A stretch of DNA of 64,000 nucleotides, from positions 1,612,001 through 1,676,000 of the forward strand of contig NZ_CP017326.1 in NCBI RefSeq assembly GCF_001761545.1, given 5' to 3'. Positions 10,694 through 18,453 of the stretch are shown one piece after another. Position 1 is the stretch's first letter. Every line of letters begins with the position of its first letter. The stretch comes from Weissella soli. Its GTDB lineage: Bacteria > Bacillota > Bacilli > Lactobacillales > Lactobacillaceae. The position numbers and the translations under genes are program-made. The notes under the pieces are model-generated. The model did not search any database and had not been told where the DNA came from. It worked only from the letters and a program-made list of their open reading frames with translations.

Positions 10694-11728
10694 ATGGGAC
10701 AAGCAACTAAGCAATCAAACTTCACATTAAATATCTTAAACGGCCTGAGTATCGGTATTGTGGTCACGTTGATTCCATCAGCCATTTTTGGTTCAATCAT
10801 GAAATTATTTGGCACTGCGCCAGTCGCATTGGAAATTTCGCAAATGTTGATATTAGCGACAAATCTCTTGCCAGTCGTGGCTGGATTTGCGGTTGCGTCA
10901 TTATTTAAATACGGTAATATTGAAGCGGCTTCAGTGGCCCTCGCAGGTGTGGTTGGTTCTGGGGTCGCGACATTTACCGATAAAGGTTTTGTGCTAGCCG
11001 GCACCGGTGACATCATCAATCTTGGCATTACGGTGGCGCTTGCAGTCTTAATGATCCAGGTTGTTGGCGATAAGCTGGGACAGTTTAAAATGCTACTACT
11101 ACCAGCCATGGTTATCATGGTTGCTGGTGGGATCGGTACGCTCACTTTGCCATATGTTCGGGCTGTGTCACAAGCGATTGGACAAGCGATCAATGCTGCC
11201 ACAACGTTGCAACCAATTCTAATGGGCATTATCGTTGGCATGGCCTTTGCGGCTTTGGTGGTTTCACCAATCTCCTCAGCCGGTATTGCAACAGCCATTG
11301 GCATTACCGGGATCGGTGCTGGTTCAGCTAATTTAGGTATCGTCGCTGCAAGTTTCACATTGGCTGCCATGGGTGCCAGTGTGAATCCCATTGGTGGTAC
11401 CTTGGCCCACTTTATTGGTTCACCAAAGATTCAAATGGCGAACATGTTGTCTAAACCGAAGCTATTTATTCCGGCCTTGTTGGCCGCGGGTATCGCGGGT
11501 GGTGTTGGTGCCATATTCCAAGTAAAAGGAACATCAGCCAGTGCCGGCTTTGGCTTTTCAGGCTTATTAGGACCAATCGCAGCCATTACAACTGGGTCGA
11601 CTTTGATCGAAGTGATTATGATTTTCGTGGTTGTGCCAGTGATTTTGGCGTTCACAGTAAAGTACATCTTTATCTCATTGACTAATTTAGTCAAGCCGAG
11701 TGATTTGAAATTACCAGAATTGAGTTAA
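10694..11728 (+). CDS. PTS_EIIC_2-family membrane transporter
   Basis: A polytopic protein of 344 residues with about nine to ten hydrophobic segments and glycine-rich loops (NGLSIGIVVTLIPSAIFG, SPISSAGIATAIGITGIG, GASVNPIGGTLAHFIGSPK). It resembles the stand-alone 'PTS IIC-like' family that lacks IIA/IIB domains. Its substrate is unknown. It follows the dehydrogenase after 12 bases, so it is in the attenuated operon; uptake or export of a hydroxy or oxo acid is a possibility but only inferred. Confidence 0.8.
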   Translation: MGQATKQSNFTLNILNGLSIGIVVTLIPSAIFGSIMKLFGTAPVALEISQMLILATNLLPVVAGFAVASLFKYGNIEAASVALAGVVGSGVATFTDKGFVLAGTGDIINLGITVALAVLMIQVVGDKLGQFKMLLLPAMVIMVAGGIGTLTLPYVRAVSQAIGQAINAATTLQPILMGIIVGMAFAALVVSPISSAGIATAIGITGIGAGSANLGIVAASFTLAAMGASVNPIGGTLAHFIGSPKIQMANMLSKPKLFIPALLAAGIAGGVGAIFQVKGTSASAGFGFSGLLGPIAAITTGSTLIEVIMIFVVVPVILAFTVKYIFISLTNLVKPSDLKLPELS

Positions 11729-11730
11729 GA

Positions 11731-11768
11731 AAAATCCTTGGACACCACACAGTGTCCAAGGATTTTTG
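11731..11768. terminator. Terminator of the aminotransferase operon
   Basis: A 14-15-bp stem (11731-11745 with 11752-11766) is followed by T; it can serve both converging genes. Confidence 0.85.
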
Positions 11769-11782
11769 TTTCACGTGAAACA
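11767..11782. other. parS site (ParB/Spo0J binding)
   Basis: TGTTTCACGTGAAACA is a perfect copy of the 16-bp Bacillota parS palindrome. It lies in the intergenic space between two converging genes. Confidence 0.85.
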
Positions 11783-11785
11783 CTA

Positions 11786-12244
11786 TTATTTTTTCAAATC
11801 AGTCACAACAACGGTGTTATTGTCACCGATATAAATTGAAATCTTACGGCCAGTTTTGTTATCAGTTAGGTTTAAGCCGTGTCCTTTGCGAGCGAAGGCA
11901 AAGTTTCCTTTATAGTGATAGATGACTTTTCCTTGATAATCCATAACTTTAATTTCGCGTGGTGTATTAGTTGTGTACTTAATTTGATATTCACGCTTTT
12001 GGCGCTGATAATCACTTGAATTTACATAAACATGATAATAATTTGCACCAGCGTAACCGATTAAAGCAACCAATAACAGGATACTGGCTAAAACTGCCCA
12101 AGTTTTAGGGACGCCAAAACCATTCTTAGTACGCATACCTAGCCCGAGAACAACTAAAACAGCGATAATGAAAACAGCAATCACGCCAAGCCATAACAAC
12201 CAACTCAACGGTGTGGGTTGAATCCAAATACTTCCCAATAGCAT
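11786..12244 (-). CDS. Membrane-anchored protein of unknown function
   Basis: I do not recognise a family. Two to three N-terminal hydrophobic segments are followed by an extracytoplasmic-looking domain of about 85 residues rich in Lys, Tyr and Asn. The start was set at the ATG at 12244 because GGAGGAG (complement of 12250-12256) ends five bases upstream; an adjacent ATG at 12247 and one at 12265 are possible. It is monocistronic, convergent with the transporter gene. Confidence 0.7.
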   Translation of the reverse strand: MLLGSIWIQPTPLSWLLWLGVIAVFIIAVLVVLGLGMRTKNGFGVPKTWAVLASILLLVALIGYAGANYYHVYVNSSDYQRQKREYQIKYTTNTPREIKVMDYQGKVIYHYKGNFAFARKGHGLNLTDNKTGRKISIYIGDNNTVVVTDLKK

Positions 12245-12421
12245 CATTACTCCTCCAGTAATCATAATAGCTTTAGTTTAGCTATTTTCTGGCTATTTGT
12301 AAAACAGTTTAAATGGTTAATCCAGTAAGCTAATTTATGCAATTCATGAAAATCACGTGACTTTTATGAAGTTGGTTGCGAGCGACAACCAATTGTGGTA
12401 CGATACATTGTGTTGAAGATA

Positions 12422-12435
12422 TGAAAGCGTTTTCA
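12422..12435. promoter_or_regulatory. cre site (CcpA operator)
   Basis: TGAAAGCGTTTTCA matches the catabolite-response consensus. It lies about 55 bases before the sugar symporter start, just downstream of a TACGAT-like -10, so CcpA would repress. Confidence 0.8.
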
Positions 12436-12490
12436 ATGTGATGGGTTACTACACGAATTATTAGTTATTGGTTTATTGGAGGGTGGCATA

Positions 12491-13957
12491 ATGGCCAAGA
12501 AAAAAGGTATATCTACCGGACTAATTTATTTCTTTGGTGCACTGGGAGGATTACTCTTTGGGTATGATACAGGGGTTATCTCCGGGGCAATGTTGTTTAT
12601 TAACAAGGCCGCTGCAGATGGTGGTTTGAGCATTCAGGCGGGTTCGTTTGAAGAAGGTTTCGTTACGGCGTCAGTTTTGCTGGGAGCGGTTTTAGGAGCC
12701 GCTATTATCGGACCAATGTCGGACAAGCTCGGTCGTAAGAAATTATTATTGCTAGCTTCAATTATTTTCTTTGTAGGAGCTTTAGGGTCAGCCTTTGCGA
12801 ATGGCTACGAAATGTTAGTTATTTCGCGTGTTATCTTAGGTGTCGCGGTTGGGGCTGCTTCAGCGTTAATTCCGACTTACTTGTCAGAATTAGCCCCTGC
12901 TGACAAACGAGGTGGTGTCGGAACCTTGTTCCAATTGATGATCATGACGGGTATCTTCTTTGCTTATATTTCAAATGAAGTACTAGCACCAAAGGGAGCA
13001 TTGCACTTCTTGGTTGGTATGCATGATTGGCGCTGGATGCTTGGATTGGCTGCTATACCAGCTGCTATATTGTTCTTTGGTGGTTTGTATCTGCCAGAAT
13101 CACCACGTTTCTTAGTTCGTAAGGGTGATGATGCAACTGCTTTGTCAGTTTTGAAGCAATTTAACCCTGATGCTAAGTTAGCAAACGAAGAATTGCATGA
13201 CATCAAGTTACAAGCTTCGATTAAGTCTGGTGGTTTCCAAGAGTTGTTTGGCCATATGGCACGGCCAGTGTTAATCATGGCTATGGGGTTAGCGATTTTA
13301 CAGCAAGTTATGGGATGTAACACCGTGCTTTACTATGCACCTAAGATTTTCATCTCAGCTGGTTTCTCAGAACACTTTGCATTGTTATCACACATCTTTA
13401 TTGGTCTGTTCAATGTCATCGTGACGTTCATTGCGGTCAAGATTATGGATAAGATTGATCGTAAGAAGATGTTGACTTGGGGAGCCATCGGTATGGGTTC
13501 GGCATTGTTGTTGATGTCAGCTGCGATGCTCTTGTTGCGAGCTGGTAATGGAAACTTGGGCTCATGGGTCTGTGTCATTGCTTTGACGATTTACATTGCC
13601 TTCTTCTCAGCAACTTGGGGACCGGTTATGTGGGTCATGATTGGTGAGTCATTCCCATTGAATATTCGTGGCTTGGGTAACTCATTTGGTGCCGTCGTGA
13701 ACTGGACTGCTAATTTTGCCGTTTCACAATCATTCCCAATGCTATTACACGCCTTTGCTGGTAATGGCAAGGAGGGTGACGGTATCGCTAAGTTATTCAT
13801 CATCTATGGTGTCCTATGTTTCGTAGCCATCTGGTTCATTGCTAAATTTACGGTTGAAACTCGTGGTAAGACGTTGGAGTCCTTGGAGGCAGATTTGCGT
13901 ACCAAGGCTCATGCAGCCGGATATTATGATGGTGATGCTACAACAGATATTCTTTAA
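12491..13957 (+). CDS. Sugar:proton symporter, MFS sugar-porter family
   Basis: A 12-helix transporter of 488 residues. Diagnostic motifs are GGLLFGYDTGVISGA in helix 1, DKLGRKK between helices 2 and 3, PESPR before the central loop and a second DRKKM motif. It is of the XylE/AraE/GalP/IolT group, so pentoses or hexoses are likely substrates; the exact sugar is not evident. The ATG at 12491 follows GGAGGGTGG; the TTG at 12476 is too early. A cre site upstream implies glucose repression. Confidence 0.92.
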   Translation: MAKKKGISTGLIYFFGALGGLLFGYDTGVISGAMLFINKAAADGGLSIQAGSFEEGFVTASVLLGAVLGAAIIGPMSDKLGRKKLLLLASIIFFVGALGSAFANGYEMLVISRVILGVAVGAASALIPTYLSELAPADKRGGVGTLFQLMIMTGIFFAYISNEVLAPKGALHFLVGMHDWRWMLGLAAIPAAILFFGGLYLPESPRFLVRKGDDATALSVLKQFNPDAKLANEELHDIKLQASIKSGGFQELFGHMARPVLIMAMGLAILQQVMGCNTVLYYAPKIFISAGFSEHFALLSHIFIGLFNVIVTFIAVKIMDKIDRKKMLTWGAIGMGSALLLMSAAMLLLRAGNGNLGSWVCVIALTIYIAFFSATWGPVMWVMIGESFPLNIRGLGNSFGAVVNWTANFAVSQSFPMLLHAFAGNGKEGDGIAKLFIIYGVLCFVAIWFIAKFTVETRGKTLESLEADLRTKAHAAGYYDGDATTDIL

Positions 13958-13984
13958 TTCAAAAATATTAAATAAAATTTAAAC

Positions 13985-14025
13985 GAACCCCACGAGTTGG
14001 ATGTATTCCAACTCGTGGGGTTCAA
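13985..14025 (+). terminator. Terminator after the sugar symporter
   Basis: A 17-bp perfect stem (13985-14001 with 14007-14023). The region from 14025 to 14276 holds no gene; it shows a hairpin at 14132-14152, three copies of TATCAGAT-like words and a TACAAT -10 near 14226. Confidence 0.75.
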
Positions 14026-14276
14026 TTCATTTACAATAGTGCGTATTAAGGTAATCCTCGCAGGTCGTTGACCAGCGTTTTTTGATGTCTCTAAGTCAGA
14101 ATCTTAGGTATCAGATAAAATTTTAGGTATTGGCAATGCCTAAGGGAATCTATGTACGGAATAAAGTATCAGATTCAATTATCAGATAACTAGGTGGTTA
14201 AGTTACTAATGATTTTTTAAATATGATACAATCGGTGCGGATTGATAGTTATCTTTGAGATACTATGAGAAGTCAA

Positions 14277-14292
14277 AGTTCCACGTGAAACA
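14277..14292. other. parS-like site upstream of rnhA
   Basis: AGTTCCACGTGAAACA differs from parS (TGTTNCACGTGAAACA) only at the first base. It lies 22 bases before the rnhA start, in its 5' untranslated region. Confidence 0.7.
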
Positions 14293-14314
14293 TCAAAGAG
14301 AGTGAGTACTTAGA

Positions 14315-15010
14315 ATGAAAACATATGCAATTGTTGGCAATCAATTTGAAGGTGTATATACCAAACCTTGGCCTGAGGTACAAAAGTATACCCAAACAAA
14401 ACCAGCACCAAAATACAAAGGATTTACGACTAAGGCAGAGGCTGAACAATGGTTTGCAGAGATGACTGGGGCAAATGGTAATACCGCTCGTACATATGAA
14501 GTAGCTTATGATGGTAACTTTACCTGGGATCCAAAGCGTTACTATATTTTTACGGATGGTGGTAACCGAAATACCGGTAATATCGCCGGTGGTCACGTCA
14601 AGAGTACCGACAAGGCTGCTTGGGCCATTGCAATTTACCCAGGGAATCAACCACATCAAGCCGTCTTTACTGACAGTGGTGCTTTTCTTGGCCGAACCAA
14701 CAATGAAATGGAACTGTTCGCATTAATTAACGCTTTAAAACAAGCAGCCAAGGTGCCAGAGCAGGTGACGATCGTATCTGATTCAAAATACGTTTTGGAT
14801 TCCGTCACGGACTGGATGTACAATTGGCAGGGTAATGGTTGGCAGAAAAAAACGGGTGAAATTGCTAATTTAGAAGCATGGAAATTAGTGTATGACTTGA
14901 TGCAACAACTGGCTGAGCGGATTTCCTTTATTTGGGTAAAGGGACATGCCACCAGTGATGGGAATGTACTTGTGGATCAATTATTGAATCAAGCCATGGA
15001 TAATCTATAG
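14315..15010 (+). CDS. rnhA: Ribonuclease HI with N-terminal viroplasmin domain
   Basis: Degrades RNA in RNA:DNA hybrids. The N-terminal ~48 residues (KTYAIVGNQFEGVYTKPWPE) form a caulimovirus viroplasmin/hybrid-binding domain, as in eukaryotic RNase H1. The catalytic quartet is visible: Asp81 in FTDGG, Glu133 in NEMEL, Asp156 in VSDSKYV and Asp221 in VDQLLNQ. A linker separates the domains. The gene is monocistronic, with a parS-like site in its leader and a terminator shared with the convergent marR gene. Confidence 0.95.
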   Translation: MKTYAIVGNQFEGVYTKPWPEVQKYTQTKPAPKYKGFTTKAEAEQWFAEMTGANGNTARTYEVAYDGNFTWDPKRYYIFTDGGNRNTGNIAGGHVKSTDKAAWAIAIYPGNQPHQAVFTDSGAFLGRTNNEMELFALINALKQAAKVPEQVTIVSDSKYVLDSVTDWMYNWQGNGWQKKTGEIANLEAWKLVYDLMQQLAERISFIWVKGHATSDGNVLVDQLLNQAMDNL

Positions 15011-15011
15011 A

Positions 15012-15046
15012 AATAAGCTGTACGTGAAAGCGTACAGCTTATTTTA
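15012..15046. terminator. Bidirectional terminator between rnhA and the MarR gene
   Basis: A 13-bp stem (15012-15024 with 15031-15043) lies between converging stops, flanked by A and T runs. Confidence 0.85.
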
Positions 15047-15048
15047 GT

Positions 15049-15492
15049 TTATCCTCGCCCGAGATCATTTTGATCAACATTGCCGTTCATGAATTTGTGT
15101 AGCAGGAGATGCAACTGTTCACGTTCAGTCACAGTGAGGTGTACTTCATACTTAGCTTCAATCGCTAGCAACTGCGACATAATTTCATTATCTAGGGCCT
15201 GTCCCTTTTCAGTTAATGACACGATCAGCGCCCGTTTATCATCAGGTGCAGGTGTACGAACAACTAGCCCACGCTTCTCAGAGCGGGTAATTATACCTGT
15301 GATTGAAGATTTATCGAGTCCTAGGTAGTTTGCTACCTCGCCCATTTTTGGTGAACGATCACGTAGGATGCCTAGTAGACGTAATTGGGTGAGTGAAAAG
15401 TCGTGTTCTGCAGCGACCTTGGTTAAGATACTCATCATTTCGAAGGTGAGTTGAAAGACATGTTCTGCTAATTCTCTGTTTTGATTTTCCAT
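15049..15492 (-). CDS. MarR-family transcriptional regulator
   Basis: A winged-helix dimer of 147 residues. The recognition region reads LGLDKSSITGIITRSEKRGLV and the wing DDKRALIVSLTEKG. The ATG at 15492 gives the family length. A TATAAT box on the same strand lies only about 8 bases before this ATG and there is no ribosome binding site, so the mRNA may be leaderless. The gene is divergent from an oxidoreductase, with three palindromic half-site pairs between them, so it probably represses both. Confidence 0.9.
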   Translation of the reverse strand: MENQNRELAEHVFQLTFEMMSILTKVAAEHDFSLTQLRLLGILRDRSPKMGEVANYLGLDKSSITGIITRSEKRGLVVRTPAPDDKRALIVSLTEKGQALDNEIMSQLLAIEAKYEVHLTVTEREQLHLLLHKFMNGNVDQNDLGRG

Positions 15493-15512
15493 AAGTAGAT
15501 TATAGCAAAAAA

Positions 15513-15586
15513 AGTTTGTTATCAAAACTAGTTGACTATATTTGTATTACAAACTAAAATGGCCAATATAGTTTGAAATACAAACT
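15513..15586. promoter_or_regulatory. Three operator palindromes in the marR-oxidoreductase intergenic region
   Basis: Related palindromes built on GTTTG/CAAAC occur at 15513-15529, 15541-15553 (TTTGTATTACAAA, perfect) and 15570-15586 (AGTTTGAAATACAAACT). They overlap the probable promoters of both divergent genes and are likely MarR binding sites. Confidence 0.7.
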
Positions 15587-15612
15587 AATAAATTTAGAAT
15601 CGAAGGTAGTTC

Positions 15613-16566
15613 ATGATGAAAGCAGCTGTTGTTCGTGATTTTAGCACGGGGCCCCATTACGAAGGAAATTTTCTAGCCCCAATTCCCGAAGCATCAATGA
15701 CGAAAATTGAGGTTACGGCCTCTGCATTGTCCAATGTTGCTCGTAGCGTAGCGAGCGGTCAGCATTATTCTGTGCAGCACACTAGTTTACCAGTGGTACC
15801 TGGCATTGATGGTGTCGGTATCTTGCCGAGCGGGCAAAAAGTTTATTTTGTGAGTCAATCAGGTGGGGCCATGGCTGCGGAAATCGCTGTTAAAAATGGT
15901 GATTGGGTGTACGTGGCCGGCAAAACTGATGATGCCAAGATAGCTGGAATGATGAATCCTGCCATGTCGAGTTGGATGGCACTGCACTATCGGACTGAAT
16001 TTAAGGCCGGGCAAAAGGTGATGATTCTTGGTGCTAGTGGCAATGCTGGTAAGCTGGCCTTGCAGATTGCTAAACGTTTGGGCGCCGCGGAGATTATTGC
16101 TGTCGCACGTGATCATGGTCATCTGGATGATCTATATGAGCTTGGGGCAACCCAAATCGTATCATTAAGTGATGATGCAGCTACCATTGCCACAAATCTA
16201 GCGTCGGTTGGCAAAAATGTTGATATTGTGCTGGATTATCTTTGGGGTGATGTGACGGGGCAGGCGTTGACTGCGATTATTCCTGCACGAGCAGATGCTA
16301 ACCAGTTGTTGACCTGGGTCAACATTGGATCAGTAGTAGGACCTACGACGGCTCTGCCAGCTGCGGCCTTGAGAGCAGTGAACTTACGCCTGGTTGGTTC
16401 GGGATTTGGCTCAGTGAAGATGGCCCAACTGTTATCATCATTGCAGGGAATTGCGGATGCTGAAGTAGCGCAACCATTTGTCTTTGAGGTTCGACGTGAG
16501 GCACTAACTGATATCGCCCAGGTATGGACTGAGAAAACGTCCGAACGAATCGTATTTGTGCTATAA
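15613..16566 (+). CDS. Quinone reductase-like zinc-free alcohol dehydrogenase family oxidoreductase
   Basis: Medium-chain dehydrogenase/reductase of 317 residues. It shows an N-terminal GroES-like part with VVPGIDGVG and a Rossmann motif GASGNAGKLALQIAKRLGA near residue 141. Zinc ligands are not apparent, which fits NADPH:quinone oxidoreductases. Its divergent MarR regulator suggests induction by reactive electrophiles or quinones. Two adjacent ATGs (15613 and 15616) could serve as start; GAAGG lies upstream. Confidence 0.85.
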   Translation: MMKAAVVRDFSTGPHYEGNFLAPIPEASMTKIEVTASALSNVARSVASGQHYSVQHTSLPVVPGIDGVGILPSGQKVYFVSQSGGAMAAEIAVKNGDWVYVAGKTDDAKIAGMMNPAMSSWMALHYRTEFKAGQKVMILGASGNAGKLALQIAKRLGAAEIIAVARDHGHLDDLYELGATQIVSLSDDAATIATNLASVGKNVDIVLDYLWGDVTGQALTAIIPARADANQLLTWVNIGSVVGPTTALPAAALRAVNLRLVGSGFGSVKMAQLLSSLQGIADAEVAQPFVFEVRREALTDIAQVWTEKTSERIVFVL

Positions 16567-16691
16567 GAACAGGGCTTACTGGCTGATGAATTAATCCTGA
16601 ATAGGTGACTTGCTTAGCACAAATCCCCTAATCATTCTTGTTAAAATGCGCTATACTGAGAGGAAGAAAGAAATAGGATAGGTGATTACGG

Positions 16692-17369
16692 TTGTTAGTG
16701 GTTGAGGGCGAACGACGTCAATTGACGTCAATTCAGGGAATTATTTTTCTAATTATTGGATTATTATTTAATGCGGTTGGTAATGGCATCACGGTAGCAA
16801 CCAATATGGGGTCGGCACCATGGACGGCTTCGGCGGCTAATTTGGCAAATGTGACGCATGAGCCAATTGGAGCTTACCTATGGTTATATGGATTGTTAGC
16901 TGCAATTTTTACAGCAGTATTGCTGGGGCATTTGGATGTACGTCGCTTTATTAGTAATCTTGCGTTCGTTTTCTTCTTTAGTATAATCATTAACTACATT
17001 AGTCAATTATTTATTTCAATGGGGATGATGTCTCTTATGTGGTATCTACGGATTCTGATTGATTTTATAGGGATTATCATGGTTGCCATTGGGGTTTCTA
17101 TTACACAACGGGTTCAAATCGTTTTGCATCCTATGGATGATGTGGTGGTTATTACGCGCTTTAAGTATTTTCATGGCAACGCAACCGTATCCCAATTAGT
17201 GAATTTTATGATTCCTATGGTGATGTCATTTACGGTCTGGGCAGTTACTCATGAGTTAGTGGCCTTGAATGTAGGGACGATTTTCTCTTTCTTGGCGCAA
17301 GGAATGATTATTGGTTGGGCTGATAAACACGTTTTCAGCCGGTTAGTTCATCGCGTTACGAATTATTAA
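16692..17369 (+). CDS. YczE/YitT-type membrane protein
   Basis: A 225-residue protein with five to six membrane segments, beginning with IIFLIIGLLFNAVGNGITVATNMGSAPW; the GSAPW motif and layout are of the YczE/YyaS family. Function is unknown. It starts with TTG at 16692; AGGTGA is 6 bases upstream and no nearer ATG exists. Monocistronic, with a strong terminator behind. Confidence 0.8.
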   Translation: MLVVEGERRQLTSIQGIIFLIIGLLFNAVGNGITVATNMGSAPWTASAANLANVTHEPIGAYLWLYGLLAAIFTAVLLGHLDVRRFISNLAFVFFFSIIINYISQLFISMGMMSLMWYLRILIDFIGIIMVAIGVSITQRVQIVLHPMDDVVVITRFKYFHGNATVSQLVNFMIPMVMSFTVWAVTHELVALNVGTIFSFLAQGMIIGWADKHVFSRLVHRVTNY

Positions 17370-17371
17370 TC

Positions 17372-17410
17372 AAAACCCTGTTGAACAAACTTGTTCAACA
17401 GGGTTTTTAA
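17372..17410 (+). terminator. Terminator after the YczE-like gene
   Basis: A 16-bp perfect stem (17372-17387 with 17392-17407) ending in five T. Confidence 0.85.
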
Positions 17411-17467
17411 AATGATTTGCATGTTTAGGCGAACCATTTGCTATTTTAAGGAAGGGTTATGCCCCAA

Positions 17468-17499
17468 TTAAAGTTTAGCTAAGTTAACGAGGTTATTAT
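17468..17499 (+). promoter_or_regulatory. Activator-type promoter of sRNA A
   Basis: TTAAAG (17468-17473) and CTAAG (17479-17483) start 11 bases apart; 10 bases later is TATTAT (17494-17499). No TTGACA-like -35 is present. The same geometry exists before sRNA B, as expected for an OmpR-family activator such as CiaR. Confidence 0.6.
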
Positions 17500-17505
17500 A
17501 GTACA

Positions 17506-17623
17506 TGTTGATAGGGAGCCCACCCTATCAAAGAAACTGTATTCTAAATACTTTTTCATATTCATATACCTACTCCTTAAAACTAAAACAGCAGCCGCAG
17601 ATATGCAGTTGCTGTTTTAGTTT
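17506..17623 (+). ncRNA. Small RNA A, csRNA-like
   Basis: The 5' hairpin TTGATAGGG-AGCCCA-CCCTATCAA (17508-17531) is followed by an unpaired pyrimidine-rich centre containing TATTCATATACCTA and CTCCTT, then a terminator-like hairpin of about 19 bp (arms 17580-17598 and 17605-17623). A paralogue lies at 18335-18453. In the 5' stem the paralogue replaces GGG/CCC by AGG/CCT, a compensatory change, while the AGCCCA loop is unchanged. Bases 17555-17571 are perfectly complementary to the oppA ribosome binding site and start codon (39080-39096). The start is inferred as 7 bases after the -10. Confidence 0.75.
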
Positions 17624-17631
17624 GTGGCGGG

Positions 17632-18153
17632 TTATTGCTGTTTTTTTTGTAATTCAAAAATCAGATGTTTCTTATTTTTACCAACTTGGGTAAAACCGTT
17701 CGCTTGTAGAATATGTTGTGAGGCGAAGTTGTTGAGCGTTGTTGTGGCACGCGGTGTCTGAATGCCCAGTTGCTGAGCTTCAATCAATAGCAGGTGTAAC
17801 ATATCCGTGCCGATACCGTGCCCTCGTAACTCATGGGGGACACCGCCGTAAGCAATATGTCCGCCGTCAACATAAAGTGCAGGGGTGAGCCGATGGCGTA
17901 ATTTGCCGATACCCACATAGCGGTCGTCGTTTTTGAAGAAATAAAGGGTTTGGTTAACAAAGCCCGCGGGTAAATCAATCCCATGGGCGTGGTTATCCAT
18001 GCGTTGCAACCAGGCGATAAAGGCGTGTTCATTAAGCAAATCGGACTTATCAGCTGGATTTGAAAATCCGCCTTCCAGCCGGTCGACGTTAGATAAGTAT
18101 GTCTGAAGCGCTTGGTTGGGTTGTACGCTGAGTGTCTCAATTGTAAGGATCAT
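17632..18153 (-). CDS. GNAT-family N-acetyltransferase
   Basis: A 173-residue acetyltransferase-fold protein. The acetyl-CoA loop reads VPHELRGHGIGTDMLHLLL near residue 108 and the C-terminal part TTLNNFASQHILQANGFTQVGK is typical of motif B. The substrate (small molecule or protein) is unknown. The gene lies between the two sRNA genes on the opposite strand and ends at the sRNA A terminator hairpin, which may serve both directions. The ribosome binding site is weak (GAG). Confidence 0.85.
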   Translation of the reverse strand: MILTIETLSVQPNQALQTYLSNVDRLEGGFSNPADKSDLLNEHAFIAWLQRMDNHAHGIDLPAGFVNQTLYFFKNDDRYVGIGKLRHRLTPALYVDGGHIAYGGVPHELRGHGIGTDMLHLLLIEAQQLGIQTPRATTTLNNFASQHILQANGFTQVGKNKKHLIFELQKKQQ

Positions 18154-18296
18154 AATTTTCTCGGTTCTAGAATTTAGTGGATGGCTATAGTTAATAAAGG
18201 TAGCTCACCACTTTAAGTCTACCGCAGTCCCGTGATAATGACATCAGTTCGTTAAATAACTTGTATTTGACCATTTAAGGCTATGTTATGCCCGCC

Positions 18297-18328
18297 TTAA
18301 AGTTAGACTAAGCTAGTCATACTATGAT
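18297..18328 (+). promoter_or_regulatory. Activator-type promoter of sRNA B
   Basis: TTAAAG (18297-18302) and CTAAG (18308-18312) start 11 bases apart, and TATGAT (18323-18328) follows after 10 bases, exactly as before sRNA A. Confidence 0.6.
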
Positions 18329-18334
18329 TATACA

Positions 18335-18453
18335 TGTTGATAAGGAGCCCACCTTACTAGCAAATGAGAATGTACATAAGTTACTTCCCATCTTATTCAT
18401 ATACCTATACCTTTCCATAAAAACTAGGTTGCAGATATGCAGCCTAGTTTTTA
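18335..18453 (+). ncRNA. Small RNA B, csRNA-like
   Basis: Paralogue of sRNA A. It has a 5' hairpin TAAGG-AGCCCA-CCTTA (18341-18356), a central single-stranded region with TATTCATATACCTA and CCTTTCC, and a terminator hairpin (18420-18432 with 18439-18451) that shares the loop words GCAGATATGCAG with sRNA A. Bases 18394-18406 are complementary to the oppA ribosome binding site and start over 13 bases, and 18391-18402 to a second register at 39102-39113. Length is about 119 bases, the same as sRNA A. Confidence 0.75.

Noticed and set aside
10678-11391. 237-residue reading frame on the - strand, Pro- and Ala-rich
   Set aside because: It mirrors the membrane transporter gene; no ribosome binding site and no family resemblance.
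17505-17693. 62-residue reading frame over sRNA A
   Set aside because: It has no ribosome binding site, crosses the terminator hairpin and is not kept in sRNA B.
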